From the NCBI GenBank assembly GCA_017399165.1, contig JAFQEF010000002.1, positions 1-55,971 of the forward strand: a stretch of 55,971 nt of DNA, read 5' to 3'. Shown here in pieces: positions 48,447 through 55,971 of the stretch. The stretch comes from Akkermansia sp. Lineage in GTDB: Bacteria; Verrucomicrobiota; Verrucomicrobiia; Verrucomicrobiales; Akkermansiaceae. Position 1 is the first letter of the stretch. Each line of letters opens with the position of its first letter. The position numbers were made by a program, and so were the translations under genes. Below the pieces are notes generated by a model. It did not search any database. It was not told where the DNA came from and was given only the letters and a program-made list of their open reading frames with translations.

Positions 48447-49400
48447 ATGACAACAAAGCAAAACACCACAGACCACCCCGCCGTCCGTTGGCTCGCCACG
48501 GAGCTGCTGCCCTCCCTGGGCAATAACATGGCCGAGGCCGAACGCCAAACCGGCATCAGCGAGAAAACACTGCGCGGGCTCATGCGCGGCAACTACTCCG
48601 GCAACGTAGAAAAGCAGCTCGCCAAGCTGGAGGAGCAACGAGAAATGCGCCTGGCCCCCGTGCGCCAAATCTCCCCCGGCGGCTATATACCTACCGAACT
48701 GGGGCAGCGTGTGCTTAATGCCTGCCACGCCGCTAAAATTGCCCACAAGGTGAACGCCATTTACGGCGTGAGCCAGATAGGCAAAACCACCGCCGCCAAG
48801 GAATACCGCCGCCGATACCCGGAAACCACCATCTTGCTGGAGCTCATGCCCAAGCCGACCATATCTTACGTGGTGCGTGAGCTGGCGGACGCTATGCACC
48901 TGCCGGGTGCCGGGCGCAGTGTGGCCGGGCTCATGCACGCCCTGCGCGGGGCGCTCTCCCCGCGTCACCTCATCATTGTGGACGAAGCCCACCTCGCGCT
49001 CGACCGCCAGCAGGGTGCGGACGCCCTGGATGTGGTGCGCCGCCTCTCCGACCTTACCGGCTGCGCCGTGGTGCTCATCTTTACCACATGGGATGGGCCG
49101 GATGTGGTGAAGAAATCCTCCTACGGTGGCCAGTTGGAACAGGTGGTGCGCAGGGGGCTGATGGAAAAGCTGCCCCCCACGCCTAAGGTGGACGATATTC
49201 GCGCCATCTGGCAGGCTTACGGCCTCGGGGAGCCGGACGAAGAAACCGCCCGCACCGTTGGCGCGCTCTCTCGCAAAAACTGCTTCGGCACTCTGCTGAC
49301 CTATATCACCATGGCCGCCGCCGAAGCACAGCAAGCCGGTGAAGTAATGGACTGGGGACACTTTAACAAGGCGCTCCGCCGCATGTCTGCCCATGATTAA
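48447..49400 (+). CDS. MuB-like AAA+ target-selection ATPase
   Basis: A 317-aa protein. Residues about 20-60 are an HTH (NNMAEAERQTGISEKTLRGLMRG), Walker A is YGVSQIGKTT (about 106-115), Walker B is LIIVDEAH, and VVLIFTTWDGP follows as sensor 1 region. It binds target DNA, recruits the transposase and gives target immunity. It starts 21 nt after the transposase gene. Confidence 0.92.
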   Translation: MTTKQNTTDHPAVRWLATELLPSLGNNMAEAERQTGISEKTLRGLMRGNYSGNVEKQLAKLEEQREMRLAPVRQISPGGYIPTELGQRVLNACHAAKIAHKVNAIYGVSQIGKTTAAKEYRRRYPETTILLELMPKPTISYVVRELADAMHLPGAGRSVAGLMHALRGALSPRHLIIVDEAHLALDRQQGADALDVVRRLSDLTGCAVVLIFTTWDGPDVVKKSSYGGQLEQVVRRGLMEKLPPTPKVDDIRAIWQAYGLGEPDEETARTVGALSRKNCFGTLLTYITMAAAEAQQAGEVMDWGHFNKALRRMSAHD

Positions 49401-49731
49401 CGGAAAAAGCCAGCTTGCCGCCTCTCAGCTCGGCGATATTTTCGCCAAGCTGGGATGGGTGCGCGCCGGTCTGCATGCTATGGCCACAGAAAAAGAAAAC
49501 GAGGTCGCGCTGCAGTACCACTCGCCCGCAACCGGTGCCGCTCGGGTCGTGACTTGTGATGCGTATGGGTTGAGCCGTTGGCTCAAAAAGGAGGCGACCA
49601 AACCCGGAGCCCGCGGACGCTTTGAAGCACTGCTCGACCGCAAAGCCGCACGCCCCGCCGCACCGCGTCAAACCCTGCTTCCCTTGGGGGAGCTTTCCCC
49701 CATCGCCCGCCGCTCCTTGCTCCCCGATTAA
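49393..49731 (+). CDS. early operon protein, unknown function
   Basis: A 112-aa protein (MINGKSQLAASQLGDIFAKL...) with a beta-rich middle (EVALQYHSPATGAARVVTCD) and a basic C-terminal stretch. It overlaps the MuB-like gene by 8 nt, so it is translationally coupled. No recognised family. Confidence 0.65.
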   Translation: MINGKSQLAASQLGDIFAKLGWVRAGLHAMATEKENEVALQYHSPATGAARVVTCDAYGLSRWLKKEATKPGARGRFEALLDRKAARPAAPRQTLLPLGELSPIARRSLLPD

Positions 49732-49795
49732 CCCCCTTTTTTCTGCTTTTCCCAAATGGATCTGCGGAGAAAAACACAGAAACACACAAAAAACC

Positions 49796-50299
49796 ATGAA
49801 AAACAAAAACACAATCAAGACAGACGCGGACGCGCTCCGCGTAGCCGATGAGCTCGCCGCTATGCAGCCCGCTCTTGCCCTCAAAAAAGCCGAACTCGAA
49901 GCAGAGCTGCAAAAGGTGCGCGACTCTTTCGGCCCCGCCGTGGATGAACTGCAAGCCGCCTACGATGCCGACTTTAAGGCTCTGGAAGAATACTGCCGCA
50001 AGCCCGGCGTGATGGCTCGCCTGTGCAAGCCCGGCAAAAAGGCAGCTGAGACCGGCAAGGCCACCTTCGGCCTGCGTGAAGGCAAGCCCTCCCTTGCCAT
50101 CCTCCCGGACTCCACGGAAGCCAAAATTATTGAGCGCATGCAGCAGGAAGGCAAGACTGAATGGCTCACCGCTTCCGAGCCGAAGCTTAACAAGGCCGCA
50201 GTGCTTGGTGCCGGTCTGGATGAAGAAACCCTCGAAGAATTAGGGCTGCAGGTGGTGCGCAATAGCAAGCTGTTCGTAAAACCCAAAGACCACAAATAA
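49796..50299 (+). CDS. Mu Gam-like host-nuclease inhibitor
   Basis: A 167-aa protein. A long N-terminal coiled coil (ALKKAELEAELQKVRDSFGP) is followed by the TGKATFGLREGKPSLAI strand region and C-terminal LGLQVVRNSKLFVKPK, the layout of Mu Gam/Ku-like proteins that bind DNA ends and block exonucleases. Start ATG 49796; 64-nt gap upstream has no gene. Confidence 0.85.
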   Translation: MKNKNTIKTDADALRVADELAAMQPALALKKAELEAELQKVRDSFGPAVDELQAAYDADFKALEEYCRKPGVMARLCKPGKKAAETGKATFGLREGKPSLAILPDSTEAKIIERMQQEGKTEWLTASEPKLNKAAVLGAGLDEETLEELGLQVVRNSKLFVKPKDHK

Positions 50300-50306
50300 T
50301 CACACC

Positions 50307-50915
50307 ATGAAAACGCTTTCCCCCCGTCAGTTGGCCACCCTCGGCTCCGTAAGCAACCGCGCCTATAAGCACCTCCAGAATGTTGGCTATCCGCTCCCCG
50401 CCTTCGCCGATTGGCGGCATGAGTTTACTGCCGACCATTGCGGCGGGCGGAGCTCCTGGAAGAGTCTCTACCAGGTTGACTACATCCCGCTTTATAATGC
50501 CTTCGTGGCCATCTTCGGGGGGAAGCAGAAAGCTGACAACACCCCGCAGAGCGATGAGGCGGCTCTACTTTGGACGCTCCGCGATACTGTCCGCGCCTTT
50601 GAGATACCGATGCCCTATGTGGCAAAGGTCATCGCGGGCAAAGCCTTCCGCCCGTGGATAACCGCCTCCATGAGCCTCGACACCATGTGCGTGGGGCTCG
50701 ACTCGAAGACCCTCCGGCAGCTTATCTACACCCTTACGGCACGCTTTCGCGGCAAGTACAAGAAGGAAGCCGAAGCCCTCGGCATAGCCCCGGGCGGACG
50801 TCCTCACGCAAGCCGCTCAACGATACCACCGGGCGGACTTCCGGAGTGGCACGGCGATACCATCGCAGCCCCTCCGCCTCCCGCCCGCAAGCGTAAGCCT
50901 CAGCCCATCGCTTAA
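50307..50915 (+). CDS. last early gene, unknown function
   Basis: A 202-aa protein with helices in EAALLWTLRDTVRAFEIPMPYVAK and KTLRQLIYTLTARFR and a basic/Pro-rich C-terminal tail (PPPPARKRKPQPIA). It occupies the place of GemA/Mor-type regulators of Mu, but I cannot confirm that. A terminator follows. Confidence 0.6.
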   Translation: MKTLSPRQLATLGSVSNRAYKHLQNVGYPLPAFADWRHEFTADHCGGRSSWKSLYQVDYIPLYNAFVAIFGGKQKADNTPQSDEAALLWTLRDTVRAFEIPMPYVAKVIAGKAFRPWITASMSLDTMCVGLDSKTLRQLIYTLTARFRGKYKKEAEALGIAPGGRPHASRSTIPPGGLPEWHGDTIAAPPPPARKRKPQPIA

Positions 50916-50924
50916 CCCTCCACC

Positions 50925-50951
50925 GGCTCGGATTTTTCCGAGCCTTTTTTT
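50925..50951 (+). terminator. Rho-independent terminator of early operon
   Basis: GGCTCGG (50925-50931) and CCGAGCC (50938-50944) with a 6-nt loop and a following seven-T run. It stops early transcription before the right end. Confidence 0.92.
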
Positions 50952-51029
50952 ATACACGGGCGCAAAAAAAACGCCGCCCGATGGCGACGCTCTTGCTTGC
51001 ACCCTGCCGCTCCATTGCTGCCTTACGCG

Positions 51030-51158
51030 TTCCTCACCTATTCAACAGTTTGCCCATATATACACGGGCGGCTCCTCACCTCGCCACCCTGCGCGCTATC
51101 CTGCCCGCAATCCTTATAAATCAAGGCTTTTCACTCCTTTCTCACCCCTCCTCACCCC
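51030..51158. promoter_or_regulatory. right-end transposase binding sites (predicted)
   Basis: On the minus strand the GGTGAG core occurs four times: GGGGTGAGGAG (51158-51148), GGGGTGAGAAA (51148-51138), GAGGTGAGGAG (51082-51072) and TAGGTGAGGAA (51040-51030). The outermost begins at base 16 from the end, as on the left. A TATACACGGGCG direct repeat (50951 and 51059) also lies here. The region 50952-51173 has no gene. Confidence 0.6.
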
Positions 51159-51173
51159 TCACGCCTTGAATCA

Positions 51174-51180
51174 CCCTTGT
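51174..51180. repeat. right target-site repeat (CCCTTGT)
   Basis: Matches 18067-18073. It directly follows the final CA of the element. Confidence 0.75.
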
Positions 51181-51427
51181 TGAATTTTACCTCCTTAAGC
51201 CGCGGCATGTATACAAATAACGGGGCGTACTCGTTGTTACTGTATACCACCGTTACCGGCAAATAGCAGGCATCGTCTACGATGTAACAACATGTCGCCC
51301 ATTCCTCATTAACAGGTTTTGCATCGCCATTAAATTGGCAACTATGCAACATTCCTTCGGAGGTACACACTAAACAGCTCTGCAACATCAAAGCTGCGCA
51401 GCATGCTGCTAAGAATCTCCTTAACAT
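51174..51427 (-). pseudogene. 5' half of host lipoprotein gene split by the prophage
   Basis: Starts MLRRFLAACCAALMLQSC, a lipoprotein signal with lipobox Cys18, and continues with a Cys-rich region to EVKFNKG at the prophage border, where it reads a few phage codons and stops. The missing C-terminus is at 18070-17694. The reconstructed protein has 208 residues and was not recognised. Confidence 0.85.
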
Positions 51428-51449
51428 GACGAATGGGGGCTGTTAAGGG

Positions 51450-52046
51450 TTACTCTGCGTAGCCCACGGTTTGGTGCAGCATGGCCTTTTTACCGTCGGT
51501 CAGCTCCAGCTCACGGGTCAGGGCAGGGCGGTCTGTCATACCGCGTATCACCGTTTGCATGCCTTTGGAGGCGGCGTACAGGTACACATTCTGGTAGGCA
51601 GAGCCCACGTGAGCCACGCCCCAGCCCTCTTCCTTAGCCACATACAGCAGGTGCAGCGGGGCTTTGGTGACAAACTCTTGTTGGTCGCACAGCGGGATGA
51701 GGTTTTTGTCATTCACCTTTACCAGCGTGTTGTCCTTGGCCTCATAGCGCCAAGTACCCTCAGGGGTGAGCACATACAGCTCCATATTCTGCTTGTTACG
51801 GGCTGTGGCAATGGTGCGGGTGCCACGCTCGTTCATGCCCCAGGCTACCCACAATATCTCGCTGAGGGTTTGGTCATCCACCTTGTGTGCCGGGTTATAG
51901 GTGCGGCCGGTTTGGCGGGCAGCAATAGCCTCCATCAGCGGCATGCCGCCTGTTTTGTTCGGCTCCGGCAGTTGTTTTACCTCTGCCCCCATGCTGGTTA
52001 ATGCCAGCGCACAGGCTACCATGCTCATTAAAATCTTGCGTTTCAT
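51450..52046 (-). CDS. exported nitroreductase-family protein (SagB/ThcOx-like)
   Basis: A 198-aa FMN-dependent nitroreductase-fold protein with a signal peptide (MKRKILMSMVACALALTSMGA). RQTGRTYNPAHKVDDQTLSEILWVAWGMNE, TKAPLHLLYVA, HVGSAYQNVYLYAASKGMQT and a C-terminal HQTVGYAE match SagB-type/nitroreductase proteins. Export is unusual for a flavin enzyme. It is next to the split lipoprotein gene on the same strand. Confidence 0.85.
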   Translation of the reverse strand: MKRKILMSMVACALALTSMGAEVKQLPEPNKTGGMPLMEAIAARQTGRTYNPAHKVDDQTLSEILWVAWGMNERGTRTIATARNKQNMELYVLTPEGTWRYEAKDNTLVKVNDKNLIPLCDQQEFVTKAPLHLLYVAKEEGWGVAHVGSAYQNVYLYAASKGMQTVIRGMTDRPALTRELELTDGKKAMLHQTVGYAE

Positions 52047-52105
52047 ATGTTTCTCTTTATAACAAAAAAATCCTGCTTTGTCAAAATATGCCTCGGATTA
52101 CTCGT

Positions 52106-53329
52106 TTAATTTCCCGACATAACACGGCGGAGGGCGGCAGAGCCGAAATAATTTGCCGCATCAATGCGTCTCATTTCGTTGCGTAAGGTGTCGGGTGAGG
52201 TGTGGAGTGCCTCCATGGCCTCCAGTATATCCATATACGACACATGGGGCAAGATGTTGCCTATGGCTTCCAGACGCGCCATAATGGGCTCGATTTGCTT
52301 TGCGGCGGTATCTGCCGTGGCGCAATCGTGTACAGCGGACAATATTGCCACCTCGTCGGCGTTAATTCTGGCAAATTCGGCAATAGCTGCCTGCTTTTGC
52401 TGCGGGGTATAGGTAGTGGCGGGTTCGGGTAGAGTCTCGACCGCCTCGGTAAGGTCGGGCAATTCTTGCGTAGTTTCGTCGCTGTCAGCCGCTTCTTCCG
52501 TATCTTCGGTGTCTTCGTTATCGTACGGAACATTGACGGGGCGCTCTTGCTCCTCCTCCTCCTCCGCTGCCTGAGCTGCGGCTTCTTCTGCGAGTATAAT
52601 TTCGGTAATATCAAACCACATTTGCATTTCGTATACCTTATCTTCGCGGGGCAGCAAATAGGTCATTCTCCCGTAAATGGGGCCTTCTTGCGTGCGTACC
52701 AATTTTTGGTCCACCTTCTCGATATGGGGCAGGGTGTCCATGATGGTGGGAATGAGGTCCAGTGCTGCGGGGTCTGCCCCCATCTTCCAAGCGCTTTCTT
52801 CCGTAAGACCGGGGCCGCCGCTGATGCCGTTGATTTTGCCTTGTAGGGCGGCTTGCAACTCGCTGCCCACAGTCTGTATCAGCTCGGGTGTTACCTCGCC
52901 GGGGTCCAGCACCTCTGTTAAAGAGGCATTAAGGGCTGTAGCCAAGGCTAACGAGCCGTAGTAGCGCGCATCGATAATGCGGGTGCGGATGGCGGTGAGC
53001 CGCTGCTCCGTCACTCCGGCTGCCGCCAAGGCGTTGACGACGGTCTCTTCATCCATGTACTGAATACCGAATTCCAGCTCGGAAATGATAGCGAAGCGTG
53101 CTTTCACTTTGGGTGCTGCCGCATCTGCCGAGGCGCGGTCATGCACGCCCTCCAATATATCATACCCGGAACTCATGGCGCGCACAAAATCGGAGAGGAT
53201 GCGTTGCATTTGTTCTTGCTCAGCAGCAGCCTCTGCGGCGGCTATTGCCGCCTCCGGCGTTTCTGCCCCGGCTGTGCTTGCAAATGCTATTGCACAGGCT
53301 ATTACACTCATTAAAATTCTGCGTTTCAT
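52106..53329 (-). CDS. exported protein with internally duplicated domain
   Basis: A 407-aa protein with a signal peptide (MKRRILMSVIACAIAFASTAGA). Two copies of a helical domain share ILEGVHDRASADAAAPKV / ILSAVHDCATADTAAKQI and IDARYYGSLALATAL / IDAANYFGSAALRRV, flanking a middle region with a highly acidic, Glu/Asp/Thr-rich linker. No recognised family. The start at 53329 gives a proper signal; the longer frame reads through an upstream terminator. Confidence 0.65.
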   Translation of the reverse strand: MKRRILMSVIACAIAFASTAGAETPEAAIAAAEAAAEQEQMQRILSDFVRAMSSGYDILEGVHDRASADAAAPKVKARFAIISELEFGIQYMDEETVVNALAAAGVTEQRLTAIRTRIIDARYYGSLALATALNASLTEVLDPGEVTPELIQTVGSELQAALQGKINGISGGPGLTEESAWKMGADPAALDLIPTIMDTLPHIEKVDQKLVRTQEGPIYGRMTYLLPREDKVYEMQMWFDITEIILAEEAAAQAAEEEEEQERPVNVPYDNEDTEDTEEAADSDETTQELPDLTEAVETLPEPATTYTPQQKQAAIAEFARINADEVAILSAVHDCATADTAAKQIEPIMARLEAIGNILPHVSYMDILEAMEALHTSPDTLRNEMRRIDAANYFGSAALRRVMSGN

Positions 53330-53415
53330 ATATTGTATTTTATAACAAAAATATCCGCCCCTGTCAATTCGTTTCCACATGTCATGGTTGGGTAATTTTT
53401 GTGCCTTGATATGGT

Positions 53416-53447
53416 AAAAAACCACCGCTGCCTTGAGGCAACGGTGG
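53416..53447 (-). terminator. Rho-independent terminator after lipoprotein gene
   Basis: On the minus strand CCACCGTTGCC (53447-53437) pairs with GGCAGCGGTGG (53432-53422), followed by a six-T run (53421-53416). Confidence 0.88.
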
Positions 53448-53470
53448 CTTGAGATTAGTTTTTTGCCTGC

Positions 53471-55459
53471 TTATTTAAGGGCAGGGGTGTAAACTTTGAT
53501 ATGTGTTTTGCTGCAACCATTTTCGGAGGTAATGCTCAGGCTGCCTCCTGTAATAATTTGCAGTACATCGCGGAACTCATTCAAGGCATCTTGTCTATCC
53601 TGAACCAATTCCTCAATATAGCTGATGGTATCAGCCTCTATCTCGGGATTGTTTTTAGCGGCCTCGCGCGCATTTTTGCATTGCTCCAAGTATGCCTCTA
53701 TGATGCTCATATTGATGTTGACAACAATACCGGAAACCGCCGTGTTGCCGAAGAAAGAATCGCAGAGCTGTAAGGTTTTGCCCATGTCCGACCCCACGCC
53801 TAAGGCTGAGTCGGAGATAACCACCCCGGCCTTTAACCCTTCATGCGGTCTGTTAACAACAGGGTGCGTATACGTGGTGTAACTGCCGTTTTGAGCCTTG
53901 ACTATACCGGCCAGCGCAGTATCCATTTCGGCTGCATCCTTCGGGGAGTATTTTTGCACCAAAGCTTTTACACCGGCAAAGGTATCTGCCACGGCTTTTT
54001 CAAAGGCGGTGCGGTTGTCCAGTTGCATCGCCAAGCGTATGCACGGTGCCGGTTGCTGAATTGCCGGAATGGAGGGGGTGATATAGAATGTCTCTGTGGC
54101 AGATAAATCTGCGGTAGCTACCCAGCCCTTGCCCATGCTGTTGTGCAGGGTGGTCAAATGCGGCAGAATACCTTTAATGTCGTTGTATATCTCCCGGCAT
54201 TTCTGCGCATCGCTTGTGGATTCTGAAATGGAAACAAGGGTAAATACGGCCTCGGCGGCACGGTCAATATCCTCCATGCTCGGGCAGTTCATGTTAGCTA
54301 CGCCGGAGCCGTAGGCATACACTAAGGCATCTTGCGGCATAGTGGTGTTGAGTTGGGCTGTGGAGAACTCCACCCCACCGGAGTCGCATTGCAGGCAGAG
54401 GTGCAAATCGCCATCCTGCCACAGGGTGATACCGGAGGGATGCTTGCTGTAGGGCATGAGCTTTTTGTACAGCGCAGCCAATGTCTTGAATGCGGCAACT
54501 CCTTGCTCTATACTTTCTGTCTTTTTGCCTATTCGCTTGTTCATATCGCTGTAGCCCGATATAGCCAACTCTACAAACCTGACATAATAATCGCGCAGGG
54601 CATTGGCGAGGTTGGGGCTGATGCTTGCGGCTGCCAATCCCTTGCCGTTCAAAGCGTCATCTAACGCATTGGCTGCATCGGTTCCCAGCACGGATTCCGC
54701 TGCCGTTGCGGGTACCTGCAGCTCTTGCGGGTTCACGGTAAGGGCTGCCACCATGGCATTGCCTCGGCTGGTAATTCCCAGAGAAACCGCTAAATCCCCG
54801 CAGGCAGATAAATTGGCACCGGTAAGTTCTGCGGGTATATCCGCCGGTTTGCATGTTACTAAATTCCATCCACCCAGTTGAGAGGTTTTGAGGAACGGTG
54901 CATCCTTAAGGGATAAGGCTATCAGGAAGTTTAACTGAGAGGCCAATGCCTTGGCTTCATCCTCTGTATGGCAGGTTGCTACCAGATATATCGGTTTGAT
55001 TTTTTTTGCAGCATCTGCTATGGATTTTATCATCCGGTCGACATCAGGCTGCTTCTCTTGCAGAATGCCTTCAAGCACTTGGTTGTGAACAGTCACCAAG
55101 TCTTCAAATGTTTTCTCTGTGCCTTCTGTAAGACCTATGGCGAGGGTGTCAATGGATTGTAGTTCAAACGGAATCTCAAACGGTTCACTCCCGGAAATCT
55201 TGTTGACAACGCTTAAAAACTCTGTCACGTTGCCGGTAATATAGGTGTTAGTGCCCTTGGGGAGCCATGCCAACGCCGGGAATACCTTGGCGCGTGCCTC
55301 AGCTGTATCGGCATTTACCGCCTGAGCTGTGTAATAGCTTGCCTTTGCCTGTGTTTGCTCGGTAGAGACAACCTCTTCATCTGAGCAAGAGCTCAGCATC
55401 CCGCCGGTCAGCACAGTAAGACCGGCCATTGCAGTTGTGATAAGATGATGCTTTTTCAT
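53471..55459 (-). CDS. large lipoprotein of unknown function
   Basis: A 662-aa protein with a type II signal (MKKHHLITTAMAGLTVLTGG, lipobox LSSC). The body is mixed alpha/beta with no recognised motif; sections such as FPALAWLPKGTNTYITGNVTEF and a long C-terminal half with pseudo-repeats resemble DUF3352-type surface or periplasmic proteins only loosely. Preceded by an AT-rich region and followed by a terminator, it is a single-gene transcript. Confidence 0.7.
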   Translation of the reverse strand: MKKHHLITTAMAGLTVLTGGMLSSCSDEEVVSTEQTQAKASYYTAQAVNADTAEARAKVFPALAWLPKGTNTYITGNVTEFLSVVNKISGSEPFEIPFELQSIDTLAIGLTEGTEKTFEDLVTVHNQVLEGILQEKQPDVDRMIKSIADAAKKIKPIYLVATCHTEDEAKALASQLNFLIALSLKDAPFLKTSQLGGWNLVTCKPADIPAELTGANLSACGDLAVSLGITSRGNAMVAALTVNPQELQVPATAAESVLGTDAANALDDALNGKGLAAASISPNLANALRDYYVRFVELAISGYSDMNKRIGKKTESIEQGVAAFKTLAALYKKLMPYSKHPSGITLWQDGDLHLCLQCDSGGVEFSTAQLNTTMPQDALVYAYGSGVANMNCPSMEDIDRAAEAVFTLVSISESTSDAQKCREIYNDIKGILPHLTTLHNSMGKGWVATADLSATETFYITPSIPAIQQPAPCIRLAMQLDNRTAFEKAVADTFAGVKALVQKYSPKDAAEMDTALAGIVKAQNGSYTTYTHPVVNRPHEGLKAGVVISDSALGVGSDMGKTLQLCDSFFGNTAVSGIVVNINMSIIEAYLEQCKNAREAAKNNPEIEADTISYIEELVQDRQDALNEFRDVLQIITGGSLSITSENGCSKTHIKVYTPALK

Positions 55460-55683
55460 AATGTACCTGTATACTTTATATAAATGAGCTCACGATGTAA
55501 AGCTTATTTGTTGCAGAATGCTTGTTGATATCATGTGCCTCTTCTTTCGCTTTTCTTGCGTATTTCCCGCTTGTTTTTGGAAAATGCGCTTTTTTGTGTA
55601 GAAAAATGTCAAATTTTTGCGTTGTATTATCAAGTGTTTACGAAAAATGTGAAATTTTCCTGCAAAATTTTGCAAAAATCGGC

Positions 55684-55712
55684 TTGACGTGCGGCGTCGA
55701 TTCTGGTAAGAT
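55684..55712 (+). promoter_or_regulatory. strong plus-strand promoter
   Basis: TTGACG (55684-55689), a 17-nt spacer and TAAGAT (55707-55712), preceded by AT-rich sequence (55540-55680) that could act as an UP element. It points out of the window. The gap 55460-55683 itself has no gene. Confidence 0.7.
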
Positions 55713-55971
55713 TCTCGGCACACCGTCACGGTGACGCCCGAAAGGCCGAGCGGCTCGAACGAGCAAGGCGAGGCAAGGCCGGGCGAGGCAGTTTTTAAGT
55801 TTACTGACTTTCTGGATGCTGAGGCTGAGTTGCAAAACTCGCCACCGGATTACAACCTTCCGGGTGGAGCATCAGAGAGGATAAAGAGAGGGAAGGAAAA
55901 GGTCGTGACGCGTGCCGTGGCCTGCGCCGAGATGAAACCCTGTGGGGTTTCGGAGCGATGGTTACACGGTA
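55713..55971 (+). other. structured leader or noncoding RNA, runs off the window
   Basis: More than 250 nt downstream of the promoter have no convincing ORF but contain hairpins: CCACCGG/CCGGGTGG near 55842-55866 and AAACCC-TGTG-GGGTTT near 55936-55951. It is G/A-rich and includes GCAAGGCGAGGCAAGGCCGG. It could be the leader of a gene beyond the window or an RNA gene. It does not match the rRNA, RNase P or tmRNA landmarks I know. Confidence 0.45.

Larger units (their letters stand above)
18071..51173. mobile_element. Mu-like transposable prophage, about 33.1 kb
   Basis: The element holds a MuA-like DDE transposase, MuB-like ATPase, Gam-like protein, XRE repressor and Ner-like protein, and a full head-tail gene set (DUF3486 and large terminase, DUF935-like portal, MuF, protease/scaffold, capsid, DUF2190, DUF1320, tail tube, tape measure, hub, fibre). 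Borders are fixed by a host gene whose halves rejoin in frame and by matching 7-bp junction repeats. All core ORFs are intact, so it may be functional. Unlike Mu, early genes run to the right end and late genes to the left end from a central immunity region. Confidence 0.93.

Noticed and set aside
55713..55971. rRNA operon leader, RNase P RNA, tmRNA or tRNA
   Set aside because: I looked for the usual conserved sequences of each and saw none; the RNA remains unassigned.

Overview
The window looks like a chromosomal segment of a Verrucomicrobiota bacterium (Akkermansia-like). This is inferred from protein character (MreB next to an RNase E/G, Sec-exported lipoproteins, an OprP-type porin) and from the near absence of Shine-Dalgarno sequences; I could not test the taxonomy. 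Several promoters have a -10 box only 6-12 nt from the start codon, which suggests leaderless or nearly leaderless mRNAs.

Left host region (1-18070). A minus-strand metal-efflux operon (Cys/His-rich small protein, CusC/TolC-like lipoprotein, then a protein with a 60-bp tandem His repeat that runs off the window) is divergent from a lipoprotein gene. Then come a uracil-DNA glycosylase without Fe-S cysteines, folC, ssb, a 1384-aa secreted metzincin-ankyrin protein, mreB, an RNase E/G gene, a DUF418 membrane protein, a CCA-adding enzyme, a NimA-like flavoprotein and a porin.

A Mu-like transposable prophage of about 33.1 kb occupies 18071-51173. It is inserted in the same strand frame of a host lipoprotein gene, whose two halves (51427-51174 and 18070-17694) rejoin in frame to 208 codons. 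Short direct repeats (CCCTTGT) flank the element, and GGTGAGG-type sites lie in inverted orientation near both ends. The layout differs from Mu. An immunity block near 41.4-44.3 kb separates a rightward early operon (Ner-like, small membrane proteins, MuA-like transposase, MuB-like ATPase, Gam-like, ending at a terminator) from a leftward late operon (amidase, terminase, portal, protease/scaffold, capsid, tail tube, fibre, MuF, tape measure, tail hub, then a glycosyltransferase and a DNA methyltransferase).

The most notable content is in the prophage. (1) The immunity block has an XRE repressor, a 220-aa stand-alone homologue of the transposase N-terminal DNA-binding region with no catalytic domain, a SieB-like two-TM protein and another membrane protein. 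(2) Two virion proteins carry C-terminal effector-like domains: an ADP-ribosyltransferase-like domain on MuF and a Barnase/EndoU/colicin-like nuclease domain on the portal. (3) Many gene junctions hold degenerate TCGTAAATCGTCAATCG-like linkers, usually with a small GC hairpin.

Right host region (51174-55971): the 5' half of the split gene, an exported nitroreductase, an exported protein with an internal duplication, a 662-aa lipoprotein, and a strong plus-strand promoter whose structured leader runs off the window.
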